A stretch of 8,252 nt of DNA from Synechococcus sp. CO36386bin_37 (lineage in GTDB: Bacteria; Cyanobacteriota; Cyanobacteriia; PCC-6307; Cyanobiaceae): positions 1-8,252 of the forward strand of contig WTGE01000016.1 in the NCBI GenBank assembly GCA_011525445.1, in the 5' to 3' direction. This document shows, piece by piece, positions 1 to 7,092 of this stretch. The notes below the pieces were generated by a model. That model was given only the letters and a program-made list of their open reading frames with translations. It was not told the origin of the DNA and did not search any database. Numbering within the stretch: the first letter of the stretch is position 1; each line of letters starts with the position of its first letter. The translations under genes were made by a program, and so were the position numbers.

Positions 1-1765
1 TGATCTTTTGATTGGCCTTATCAATCGCGCGATCAAGTTTTTGTTGACTCAGTAAGGGAGTTCCATCACTGACATTAAAAACTGCAAGTGGTCCAGCACT
101 TTGTCCATCTGTGGCACCAGCCGGTGACCCCTCTGCATCTTTCAGTGCGTTCGCTTCACTGCTGAGATCCGGATATCCCCCCATATTGGCGGTTGTAAAT
201 TCAGTGCCATCGTCATCAACAAATTTGTATTGCGAAACCATCTCTGTCTTGCCATCAGGCAGATAAACCAAGACGTCCATCCGTTTACCTGGTGCCATGG
301 AGATGACATCAGATTGCTGCTTGTACCCGTCGATTAATTGAGTTTCTTCGCTTGTGGATTGAGAGAGTGTCCCCTGTGCTTGCCTGATCTCTGGGAATTG
401 ATGACCATCTTCACCGTAAATGTAGAGAGGCAGGCGTTCCCCTGATTCCTGATGAATCAGAGATACGTTGTAGAAGGCTTGGTTGGTCTGATTGCTCAGT
501 GATATCGACTGCCAACCTCCTTGCTTGGCATCGGCTTGAGGTTGGAACTCGCCGTTGACGGTGACCATCGTCATCGCATTGGTCAAATAAGGACCTCCAT
601 AAGCATCAAAGGCCTCCAGCTGCAGCTGCCCTGATTCCTCATCGAGTCCGATATCCATCATTTTGATGATGGCTAGATTTCTGGGAACATCTCCAAACCC
701 AGGGACTTTACTGAGTGGATCACCGACTTGAATGAAGCCTGAAGCTCCTCCATAAACCTGCTGGTTAACTGAGGGGTGGTAGTGGGGGTGATACCAATAG
801 GATCCCTGGCCATGATCTTCGGGTAGATCGATTTCGGTCGTCCATTTTTGTCCAGTTGTGAATCGGGACACCACATTGTCTCCAAATCCATTGGGATTTG
901 TGTGTGAGCCATGAAAGTGATAATTGGTTGAAGTTGTGCCACCAAGACCATCACTGGCACTATTTCCATAAGTGCTATTTTTAACTAATGTTGCTTGCTG
1001 TGTTTCTTCGGTATTGAGATCTCCGATTCGGATTCTATTTCTGAAATTGAGATTGATTTTATCGCCAGGTGCCGCCATCAACACGGGACCTGGATAACTT
1101 GTTCCTTTTCCCTTCACACCATAGCTGTACAGCAAAGCTGGGAGCCAGAGGTTAGGGCTTTCTCCGTCTTCTAACTGTGCTTTTCCATCCGGCAGATTCT
1201 GCCGTAAGTTTTCAGTTTCGTAGTTTGAGACGACAACGTCTGACCCGCTGTATTGAGCCCACATTGCAGCGGGATCATAGTTTTCGAGATTGAAGACAGC
1301 ATCATATAGCTCTGAATCCTGTTTGCCTTTGGCCATCCATTCGGCATCTGTTGAGGCAACCTGATCCGCCCCTGGAGCATCTTTATTGGTGAATCCATAG
1401 CCAATCATCACCAATGATTTCAGTGACTGATTAATCGGTTGTTTTGTCCATTTGCTTTTTATTTTATTGTAAACACCGCCAAAGATTGATGAATCGTCTA
1501 AGTTTCCATCTTCATCATAAATTGATGTGATTCCATCCTTGAACCAGCTATTGACAAAGCTGGAAGCATTTTTGATCGTTACAGGATTGCTTGTGATGTC
1601 AAGGTTTGATTTCAGTCGATTTTTTTTGGTTTTGTCATTACTATCTTTTTCGCGAATAATAATTTCACTGTCGTCAGTTTCTACCTGTTCGAATCTGGAT
1701 GATAGCTGTATGTTTGCTTTACCTTCAGCATTTTTCGGAAACAGGCTTCCAATGATGAAATTCAT
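1..1765 (-). CDS. Multicopper oxidase, N-terminal part (cut by left window edge)
   Basis: The reading frame is open for 588 codons from ATG at 1765 to the left edge, so the C-terminus is missing. The first cupredoxin domain is clear. YPGP at residues 224-227 followed by APGD is the usual domain entry. HFHG at 283-286 and WYHPH at 324-328 supply the first two His-x-His pairs that bind the type 2/type 3 copper cluster. The C-terminal HxxHxH and HCHxxxH motifs would lie off the window. Such enzymes oxidise phenols or metal ions such as Mn, Fe or Cu and reduce oxygen to water; the substrate cannot be told here. About 215 residues precede the cupredoxin domain, far more than in ordinary laccases. 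The N-terminus (MNFIIGSLFPKNAEG) has no Sec or Tat signal peptide, so export, if any, would need another route. An in-frame stop lies 15 codons upstream with no other start codon between, which fixes the ATG, although no Shine-Dalgarno sequence sits before it. Confidence 0.9.
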   Translation of the reverse strand, partial: MNFIIGSLFPKNAEGKANIQLSSRFEQVETDDSEIIIREKDSNDKTKKNRLKSNLDITSNPVTIKNASSFVNSWFKDGITSIYDEDGNLDDSSIFGGVYNKIKSKWTKQPINQSLKSLVMIGYGFTNKDAPGADQVASTDAEWMAKGKQDSELYDAVFNLENYDPAAMWAQYSGSDVVVSNYETENLRQNLPDGKAQLEDGESPNLWLPALLYSYGVKGKGTSYPGPVLMAAPGDKINLNFRNRIRIGDLNTEETQQATLVKNSTYGNSASDGLGGTTSTNYHFHGSHTNPNGFGDNVVSRFTTGQKWTTEIDLPEDHGQGSYWYHPHYHPSVNQQVYGGASGFIQVGDPLSKVPGFGDVPRNLAIIKMMDIGLDEESGQLQLEAFDAYGGPYLTNAMTMVTVNGEFQPQADAKQGGWQSISLSNQTNQAFYNVSLIHQESGERLPLYIYGEDGHQFPEIRQAQGTLSQSTSEETQLIDGYKQQSDVISMAPGKRMDVLVYLPDGKTEMVSQYKFVDDDGTEFTTANMGGYPDLSSEANALKDAEGSPAGATDGQSAGPLAVFNVSDGTPLLSQQKLDRAIDKANQKI

Positions 1766-1785
1766 GTCTTGAGTCTGTTGTTCAT
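1762..1785 (-). other. Possible 7-codon leader ORF overlapping the oxidase start
   Basis: ATG at 1785 opens a short frame, MNNRLKT, whose TGA overlaps the oxidase ATG in an ATGA arrangement. A perfect AGGAGG lies at 1820-1815, about 29 bases before this ATG and about 50 before the oxidase ATG. That is too far to serve either by the usual rule, and no start codon sits at normal spacing from it. The frame could couple translation to the oxidase gene or be chance; a frame this short is weak evidence by itself. Confidence 0.15.
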
Positions 1786-1928
1786 CCCTAAATCTAGCTA
1801 CTGCTTATCTCAGTCCTCCTGTGCTAATCCTTTGTTAATGTTTTATCTGGTTGATTCGGTTGCAATGGTCTTGCTTGCCTTTTGATGGAGCCCTTGCCAT
1901 AGTGAAGTCACATTTCAATCCCTTCGCT
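1766..1928. promoter_or_regulatory. Divergent intergenic region between oxidase and cupin genes
   Basis: This 163-base A+T-rich stretch separates two genes read outward, so promoters for both must lie here or inside the neighbouring gene starts. I see no convincing -35/-10 pair and no operator-like palindrome. The one strong signal is AGGAGG on the minus strand at 1820-1815, which has no start codon at normal distance. The assignment as regulatory rests on gene geometry only. Confidence 0.4.
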
Positions 1929-2366
1929 ATGAGTGATTCGCTGAACACCGATACCCCCTTCACAAAACTTTTCTCTTCCGATTCCGCCTCGCAGTTTTAT
2001 TCTCTAAGTTCTGATTCCGATAGCGCACACCACATTGAGGTTTTGGAGAAAAGCGGTTTAGCGAGAGTGATCAAATATGTTTTGAAGCCTGGCGAGAAGA
2101 CTGGCTGGCACTTTCACCATCTCGATTTTCTTACGATTCAATTGTCGGAAGGTACTTTGACAAACTATATTGCGAAGACTCCAGAAGAGGTTTCATCGGC
2201 AATCGGTCGTGAAACTCATTTCAAGCCTGGCACCGCAGTCACGCACAAAGCACCTCTTTTGCATAATGCCCATAACACTGGAAATTGTGACGTGATTGCC
2301 TATGAGGTTGAATTTGTAACGGCTAGCGTATCGGCGCGTGAAAGTGATTTTGCTCACCTGCACTAA
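1929..2366 (+). CDS. Small single-domain cupin protein
   Basis: The product is 145 residues, the size of a one-barrel cupin. Residues 55-75 form cupin motif 1: Gly55, then HFH at 61-63, an Asp at 66 near the usual Glu position, and a closing Gly75. Motif 2 follows around residues 101-113 with Gly101, His106, His112 and Asn113. These His residues would bind a metal (Fe, Mn, Zn or Ni). The first 35 residues are rich in Ser and Asp and probably disordered. Cupins of this size include dioxygenases, isomerases and sensors, so the reaction cannot be named. The ATG at 1929 is chosen as the only ATG ahead of the domain. In-frame GTG at 1902 and TTG at 1851 are alternatives, and no Shine-Dalgarno sequence decides between them. 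The gene is divergent from the oxidase gene and convergent with the exporter gene, with 8 bases between the two stop codons. Confidence 0.8.
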   Translation: MSDSLNTDTPFTKLFSSDSASQFYSLSSDSDSAHHIEVLEKSGLARVIKYVLKPGEKTGWHFHHLDFLTIQLSEGTLTNYIAKTPEEVSSAIGRETHFKPGTAVTHKAPLLHNAHNTGNCDVIAYEVEFVTASVSARESDFAHLH

Positions 2367-2374
2367 ACAGTCTG

Positions 2375-3757
2375 TTATGCCTCTTTGATCTTCCGCGCTT
2401 GCCAGGTTCCAACAAGAAAGAGTACGAGAAGGATCATAATTTCAACACGCATTGTGAATAACATTTCTACAAGGTTCATGGATCCGCCCAGGTGAAGTTC
2501 ATTGGAGACAATTCCATGAATCATATTTGGGTATGCTGCTCCCAATGCTAGTCCTAAATTGATGACTAGAGTATTCAAGGATGCTCCTCGCATGGACTCT
2601 TGGGGGGGGAAATTTGAGAGAGCCAGGCGGCTTAGCTGTGATGTACTTCCTGCCAAAATACCGATCGTGATGATGCCGACCCAATCGAGTGGGCGAAATC
2701 CGCTAGCCGATACAGATAGCAGCGTTGCAGCGCCTGCTGTCGCTAAGAGGAAGACGCTTTGAAGCAGCTTGCGAACACCAAGTGACTGGCAGATATAGCC
2801 GCTTGAGAATGACATGATGCCGACTGCGATGCAGAACGGCAGGAGATCTCTCGACGCATTCATTTCACTTTCTCCCCGTATATTGTGAAAATAACTTGTC
2901 AATATGACTAGCATTGCCATGAACACAATACGAATAATGAGTTGTAGGCTTGTTGGCCTCCACCAAGAGCTTGTTTTCAGTCTTGTAAGTGGGATGGCGG
3001 GATGTTCCGTTTTGTTCAAGTGTTTCCAGGTGAACACTCCTATTGCAATGATGAGCAGTACTAAAATGGCCAGGCTGCTTGTTGGTATGCGAGTTGATAA
3101 GTTGAGGGTTATTAATCCAATCGCTGGCAGTGTTGTTAAACCTCCAATGCCGATCAGGTCGATTGAAGGGTTGTTTGTACCGTCTTTCTTCTCGAATTGT
3201 GGTAATTGCTTGATCATGATTAATCCGAGCAGTGCAGGTATGGCAGCAACGATGAACGTCCACCTCCAACTGCTGACGGCTTCAATCAACCCTCCAAGGA
3301 TTGGTCCAGCGACTGTTCCGATCGTGACGCTTGCTGCCCAATACCCAAAGGCGATTGGTTTACTTTTTCCTTGATACATTCGGCTCAGAAAAGCTAAAGC
3401 AACTGGGGCCAAAACAGCTGCACCTGTTCCTGATATCACTCGGCCTGTCAAGAGCATCGGCCCACTCATGGAAAGAGCAGCGATGCAGCTCCCAATCAGA
3501 TAGACCGTGAGCCCCTGTCCGTACACCCGACGGAGTCCGACGCGATCACCCAGTTCTCCAGCCGCGATGGAGAGACTGGCTGCCGTTGTCGAGTACAGCA
3601 ATAAGGTCCAACTTCCTAAGCCCTCAATTCCTTTGAAAGCATGATTGATATCCGACAATGCGGCTACAACGATATTTGTACTCAGCAGGATAGAAAGAGT
3701 TGGCAAGCATAGGAGTGTCAGGTTTTTCCACTCAAGATTTGTGCTGCTCTCTTTCAT
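2375..3757 (-). CDS. MFS efflux transporter, DHA2 (EmrB/QacA-like) type
   Basis: The product is 460 residues of mostly hydrophobic segments typical of an inner-membrane, proton-driven major facilitator exporter. Motif A is visible at residues 67-77 (GELGDRVGLRR) between the second and third helices. The antiporter motif C region is GPILGG at 151-156, followed by WRWTF at 164-168, a pattern common in drug/proton antiporters. A charged stretch around EKKDG marks the central loop. The start is ATG at 3757, which overlaps the TGA of the upstream oxidase gene as ATGA and implies translational coupling. A longer frame from 3829 would run deep into that gene and add residues unlike a transporter start. 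As the last gene of the operon it probably exports the pathway product or gives self-protection; the cargo is inferred, not shown. A run of eight C's in the coding strand lies inside the gene. Confidence 0.9.
   Translation of the reverse strand: MKESSTNLEWKNLTLLCLPTLSILLSTNIVVAALSDINHAFKGIEGLGSWTLLLYSTTAASLSIAAGELGDRVGLRRVYGQGLTVYLIGSCIAALSMSGPMLLTGRVISGTGAAVLAPVALAFLSRMYQGKSKPIAFGYWAASVTIGTVAGPILGGLIEAVSSWRWTFIVAAIPALLGLIMIKQLPQFEKKDGTNNPSIDLIGIGGLTTLPAIGLITLNLSTRIPTSSLAILVLLIIAIGVFTWKHLNKTEHPAIPLTRLKTSSWWRPTSLQLIIRIVFMAMLVILTSYFHNIRGESEMNASRDLLPFCIAVGIMSFSSGYICQSLGVRKLLQSVFLLATAGAATLLSVSASGFRPLDWVGIITIGILAGSTSQLSRLALSNFPPQESMRGASLNTLVINLGLALGAAYPNMIHGIVSNELHLGGSMNLVEMLFTMRVEIMILLVLFLVGTWQARKIKEA
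2602..2609 (-). repeat. C8 homopolymer tract inside the exporter gene
   Basis: Eight consecutive G's on the plus strand (C's on the coding strand) encode part of FPPQ near the C-terminal third of the exporter. A one-base slip here would shift the frame. Tracts of this length can be contingency sites, but one tract alone does not show phase variation. Confidence 0.5.
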
Positions 3758-5340
3758 GTTGTGGCCCACGCCAGCAAGGAGTATGCAGAACGAATGGCTC
3801 CTTCCTGCCAAGCTGGTAAGTGGCTGCACCAGTCACCAGCAAAAGCAACGGAATTCATTGGTTGTGTCATGGTCTTGAACCAGCGTTGATAGCGATCGGG
3901 AGTCCAGGCCACCCATGGGCTCCGGATATGAGCAATGTTCTGCCAAGCGATGGTAATCAATGAATCCTCGTCAATTTCTTCCGTGATTTGTGGGTGAATT
4001 CGTTTGGCCAGGGCAACTGTGGCTTGGCAACGTTCTTGAGGAGGAAGTTCCCCCAATGTTTTTCCATAATTCAAGGCTGCGTAGGCCAAAACTAGAAGGC
4101 CGCCGCGTTGATCATGAAATCCACTATTGGGGTACCAGATTTGTTGGTTCGGCATGTTGGTGAATGTAATTCCACCGTAGATGGCTAAATCGTCCTCCCA
4201 GAATCGTCGCTTCATCCACGCGGCAACTTTGACGGCATATCGTGCAGGGAGATCTTTCAGTCCATCTTTGATCGTTTGCGGTAACTCCAGGTCCATCTCT
4301 GCCATCACCTGGGGTTGAATGGCCAGGATGACCCGGTCAGCTTCTGCTTTGATCTGTCCATATTCTTTGTCGTCTGCAACTAATGCGACTGTTCCATCAC
4401 TGTTGACTCTCATTCTCTTCAGTTCGCGATTGAGCTTCACTCTTGGTCTGATTTGATCGGCGAGTGCACGCACCAAAGCATCGTTTCCACCTTCCAGTTC
4501 GAACATGCTGAGTTGTTCGTCGATGACATCTGGACTTCGGCGTGGATCGTCGTACCAGAGTCGTAAGCCCAGGAGCTGTTCCAGAGACAGTGGTTTTTCG
4601 GGCACGCCCTGATCCTTTGCACCTCCTCGTTGTTGTTGATATCCCGCTCGTCCACTGCTCCGGTAACGCCACTCCCCATCCTCTTGTTCGGTGACTTCAA
4701 AGTTGTCGTGCAACCAGTCGCGCATCGCGTCTGCCAACTCAGGTGTCACAGGGCCGTCTGTGGCCAACCATGGACCTACTTTGGCTGCCAGTTCTCCGAT
4801 TCTTCCCTGTCCATCAAATTGAACCTGACGATTTCGTACCACCAGATCCTGCTGCACGTCTGGAAAATATCGATGCAGTAATGCAGCACGATTTAACGTT
4901 TGATACGGCTTCAGTGAAAGAGCAAATTTTCTGCAGTAGTGCAAAACTGCACGATGGTGATGTGAGATTCGCCCAGGTCCTGCATTCAGGTACCCCTCAT
5001 GGGGCAAATTGCAAATTTGGCTGGGATGACCGATCTCTTCCAAGCATTCTCCATGTCTGATGCTTCTGTTTCGCCCTCCGACTCGTGCTGTCGCCTCCCA
5101 AAGTTCAACATTTGCGCCTCTTTGTGCCAGCTCATAGGTCAGGACCAGTCCTGCGACGCCTGCTCCCACCACAATGATTCGGGACTCTGGATTGACGGCT
5201 CCGATGTCCGGCGGTGCGCCAGAGTCAAGCTGTGTTGGGTGTGCGCCCAAGTTTTTGAGGAGTTCAAGGGTCGACGCCGCGCCTAACTTTGCCTCGACCT
5301 GGCTCAACAGCTGCTCGACCGTTCTCAATGATGATTCCAT
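3754..5340 (-). CDS. FAD-dependent L-amino-acid/amine oxidase
   Basis: The 528-residue product has a Rossmann FAD site, VVGAGVAG, with glycines at 59, 61 and 64. The family signature GGR follows at 88-90. GPGRI with Arg124, followed by HHHR, matches the place where L-amino-acid oxidases hold the substrate carboxylate. The C-terminal FAD segment AFAGDW (499-504) and WQEGAIRSA (511-519) is typical of the flavin amine oxidase family. The expected reaction is oxidative deamination of an amino acid or amine to an imine or keto product with release of H2O2. Decarboxylating monooxygenase relatives (tryptophan 2-monooxygenase type) cannot be excluded. About 50 helical residues precede the FAD domain, and no signal peptide is seen. 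The start lies 4 bases after the stop of the partner-protein gene, and the stop overlaps the exporter start. In this setting it may act on the amino acid or peptide handled by the MNIO enzyme; that link is inference. Confidence 0.88.
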   Translation of the reverse strand: MESSLRTVEQLLSQVEAKLGAASTLELLKNLGAHPTQLDSGAPPDIGAVNPESRIIVVGAGVAGLVLTYELAQRGANVELWEATARVGGRNRSIRHGECLEEIGHPSQICNLPHEGYLNAGPGRISHHHRAVLHYCRKFALSLKPYQTLNRAALLHRYFPDVQQDLVVRNRQVQFDGQGRIGELAAKVGPWLATDGPVTPELADAMRDWLHDNFEVTEQEDGEWRYRSSGRAGYQQQRGGAKDQGVPEKPLSLEQLLGLRLWYDDPRRSPDVIDEQLSMFELEGGNDALVRALADQIRPRVKLNRELKRMRVNSDGTVALVADDKEYGQIKAEADRVILAIQPQVMAEMDLELPQTIKDGLKDLPARYAVKVAAWMKRRFWEDDLAIYGGITFTNMPNQQIWYPNSGFHDQRGGLLVLAYAALNYGKTLGELPPQERCQATVALAKRIHPQITEEIDEDSLITIAWQNIAHIRSPWVAWTPDRYQRWFKTMTQPMNSVAFAGDWCSHLPAWQEGAIRSAYSLLAWATT

Positions 5341-5344
5341 CTTG

Positions 5345-6196
5345 TTAGATCAATAAGTCGTCCAGATTTCTGATGACACCTTCATCGATCAGTTGTCGAA
5401 TCAGCTCAAAGGTTTGTTCTTTTGATCTGCCATAAAATTTTGCTTCATGGCAGAGAGAGGCGATGGTGTGTGTTCCGTCGCAATGGTTGAGCAGGTGGTC
5501 TTCATCGTTGTTGAGACCTCGCACGACAGGTTTGTGTGTCTGGTCTGCGTGAATCAGAAATGTCTGCGGTCCATCAGTGCAATGCGGGATTGACTTATCG
5601 CTTGAGTCGGCTTGAGCCTTGTTCCAAAAGATGTCTAGTGCGATACCTGATGTGCAAAGTCGTGTTGTTTTGTTCATCCTTGGTCTTAACCACATGGATG
5701 ATCGATGCAGCAGTTTTTTGTGGAGGACAGCCGTATTTTCTTCGGAGCGATGTTCAATCATCGATACCCAGTGACAACGCCAGTCCAGTAGGGCTGCAGA
5801 CACCATTGCGGTACAAAGATCAGTTTCACTACCACTTTTTTCGTCAATGTCCGATGTCGCTTTTGTCATCTCCTCTTGGCTCAGATTGCCGATGAATGCA
5901 CCGAATTCTGTAGCCATGGTCTGAGAATTTAGCGGTTCTCCCATGGAGTCTGCATAGAACTTGTCGATTAGTTGATGCAAAGCTGCCTCTCCAATCAACC
6001 ATCTCAAGCAGTTGTAAATGCTGTTAAGTGGGTCTACTGTTCTTGCTTTGGCTCGGTGCAGGTAAATTTTTAAAATTTCCTCTGCATTTTCGAAGCCTGG
6101 TGCAGGAATAATCTGATCAATCAGCCATGGCCGTGGCTTGTCATGGAGACTTGCTAGGAACTGCTGCTGCAGACGGACAATCTGGGGTGATCTCAT
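5345..6196 (-). CDS. MNIO partner protein: DUF2063/HvfC-like N-terminus with PqqD/RRE-like C-terminus
   Basis: The product is 283 residues. Residues 5-145 resemble the helical DUF2063 domain of HvfC/BufC-type proteins: LQQQFLASLH at the start, a Y..R...N...L...LIG.A core at about 45-75, then KFY at 79-81 and a later ALLDWRCHW segment at 135-143. The last 70 residues have the pattern of a PqqD-like winged-helix RiPP recognition element: LNNDEDHLLNHCDGTHTI (228-245), then helices ending QLIDEGVI (268-275). Such partners bind the leader of a precursor peptide and present it to the MNIO enzyme. The start is ATG at 6196, which overlaps the upstream TGA as ATGA and has GGAG 7 bases ahead. A longer frame to 6229 is less likely. 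This family diverges fast, so both domain calls come from pattern rather than alignment. The gene is fixed between the MNIO and oxidase genes. Confidence 0.68.
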   Translation of the reverse strand: MRSPQIVRLQQQFLASLHDKPRPWLIDQIIPAPGFENAEEILKIYLHRAKARTVDPLNSIYNCLRWLIGEAALHQLIDKFYADSMGEPLNSQTMATEFGAFIGNLSQEEMTKATSDIDEKSGSETDLCTAMVSAALLDWRCHWVSMIEHRSEENTAVLHKKLLHRSSMWLRPRMNKTTRLCTSGIALDIFWNKAQADSSDKSIPHCTDGPQTFLIHADQTHKPVVRGLNNDEDHLLNHCDGTHTIASLCHEAKFYGRSKEQTFELIRQLIDEGVIRNLDDLLI

Positions 6197-7092
6197 GACT
6201 CGACTCCGATGGCGTAGGGGCGGAGGCACTTGTTTATTTTCTCAACTTCCTGCAGCGTCCTTTCGAGTTCAGGCACGTTGTTCTCCCATTCCAGTAGCGT
6301 CGGCCAGGGTCCAAACTGTTCTAGACAACTTTGATACAAGGTCCAAACTTCGTCGTGTACAGCTTCCTTGTGGTAGTCGATGTAAACCGGGCCATTTCCT
6401 TTGTTTTCCAAGCTGCATCCGGCTAAGTGATAACCCTTGACAGAGTCTTTCTCCAAAGTCCCGATCACCTCTAACGGGTCTTCCTTGAAATTCACTGCAT
6501 TGCACCAAATGTTGTTTACGTCCAGCAGAACGTAACAACCGGTTTTTCGGGTGATTTCATTGATGAACTCAAATTCACTCATTGTTGAGTCTTTGTATCT
6601 CATGTAGCTGCTGATGTTTTCAAGGAGTATTGGTGAGCCGATGATCTCCTGTGCGGTATCAATTCTTTCGACCATATAATCGACCGTTTCTTTGTTTTGA
6701 ATTAAGGGAATCAGGTCGTGGAAGTGATGCTTGGAGAGTGAGCTCCAGGAGAAATGATCTGAGAACACGGCCTCTGGATGTTCCTTGAGTAGATCTCTTA
6801 CGAGCAGGAGGTACTCTCTATCAAGTGGCGCGGATGACCCGATTGATAATCCGAAGCCATGCATAATCACGTTGTAGTGATGCCGCAAGGCGTCTAGTTG
6901 TTCTCTGTAAGTGCCGCCTTCTTCTTGGATGATGTGCTCAGGGTGGATTTGTATGAAATCTATTTCTGGTCTTTTATTAAACAGTTCATCTGCATTTTCG
7001 TGGCAGAGATTAAGACCTGCAGATGCTCTGATCAGGCCTGTCGAAAGCGGCTTGAGAGCTGTTGATGTCGTCATGCCGTATTTGGCCAACAT
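6193..7092 (-). CDS. DUF692 family multinuclear non-heme iron oxidase (MNIO, MbnB/TglH/BufB-like)
   Basis: At 299 residues this is a full-length TIM-barrel DUF692 protein. Its iron-site landmarks occur in family order: Glu52 (IHPEH), His78 (MHG), Asp112/His113 (SDHFSWSS), Glu158-Asn159 (LLEN), Asp191 with Asn193/194 (LDVNN), His222 (YHLAG), Asp239/His241 (IDYH) and Glu268 (LLEWE). MNIO enzymes use two or three irons and O2 to rearrange or cleave peptide residues, often cysteine, as in methanobactin and 3-thiaglutamate biosynthesis. They normally need a partner protein, and the next gene encodes one. Two usual motif positions differ: HLAGC where many members have HLAGH, and PEH where many have PEN. 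The start is ATG at 7092 with AGGG 7 bases upstream; ATG at 7074 is an alternative. It is the first gene of the operon, 41 bases after the rlpA stop. No precursor peptide gene is found next to it. Confidence 0.92.
   Translation of the reverse strand: MLAKYGMTTSTALKPLSTGLIRASAGLNLCHENADELFNKRPEIDFIQIHPEHIIQEEGGTYREQLDALRHHYNVIMHGFGLSIGSSAPLDREYLLLVRDLLKEHPEAVFSDHFSWSSLSKHHFHDLIPLIQNKETVDYMVERIDTAQEIIGSPILLENISSYMRYKDSTMSEFEFINEITRKTGCYVLLDVNNIWCNAVNFKEDPLEVIGTLEKDSVKGYHLAGCSLENKGNGPVYIDYHKEAVHDEVWTLYQSCLEQFGPWPTLLEWENNVPELERTLQEVEKINKCLRPYAIGVES
6204..6207 (-). promoter_or_regulatory. Ribosome binding site (GGAG) for the MNIO partner gene
   Basis: GGAG on the minus strand lies 7 bases before the ATG at 6196, inside the end of the MNIO gene. 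It supports the overlapping ATGA start over the longer upstream frame. Confidence 0.55.

Noticed and set aside
442..460. Seven-base inverted repeat CTGATTC/GAATCAG with a 5-base loop
   Set aside because: It is inside the multicopper oxidase coding region, encodes ordinary residues (IHQESG), and has no T run or repeat copies nearby.
673..969. A 98-codon minus-strand frame
   Set aside because: It is in a different frame from the multicopper oxidase, which has the copper motifs HFHG and WYHPH over the same bases.
2366..2376. AACAG-T-CTGTT palindrome at the convergent stop codons
   Set aside because: A one-base centre cannot form a hairpin loop with the full arms, and there is no T run. It is probably chance, formed by the two stop codons.
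2904..3374. A 156-codon plus-strand frame
   Set aside because: It is antisense to the exporter gene, whose membrane segments and MFS motifs explain the region.
4999..5286. A 95-codon plus-strand frame rich in Cys (about ten) opposite the amine oxidase N-terminus, tempting as a missing precursor peptide
   Set aside because: It lies wholly antisense to the conserved FAD-binding region, where complements of Gly/Ala-type codons give Cys by chance. It has no ribosome site that I can see and no leader-like start.
6138..6440. A 100-codon plus-strand frame across the MNIO/partner junction
   Set aside because: It is antisense to two well-supported genes, with no domain or ribosome site seen.
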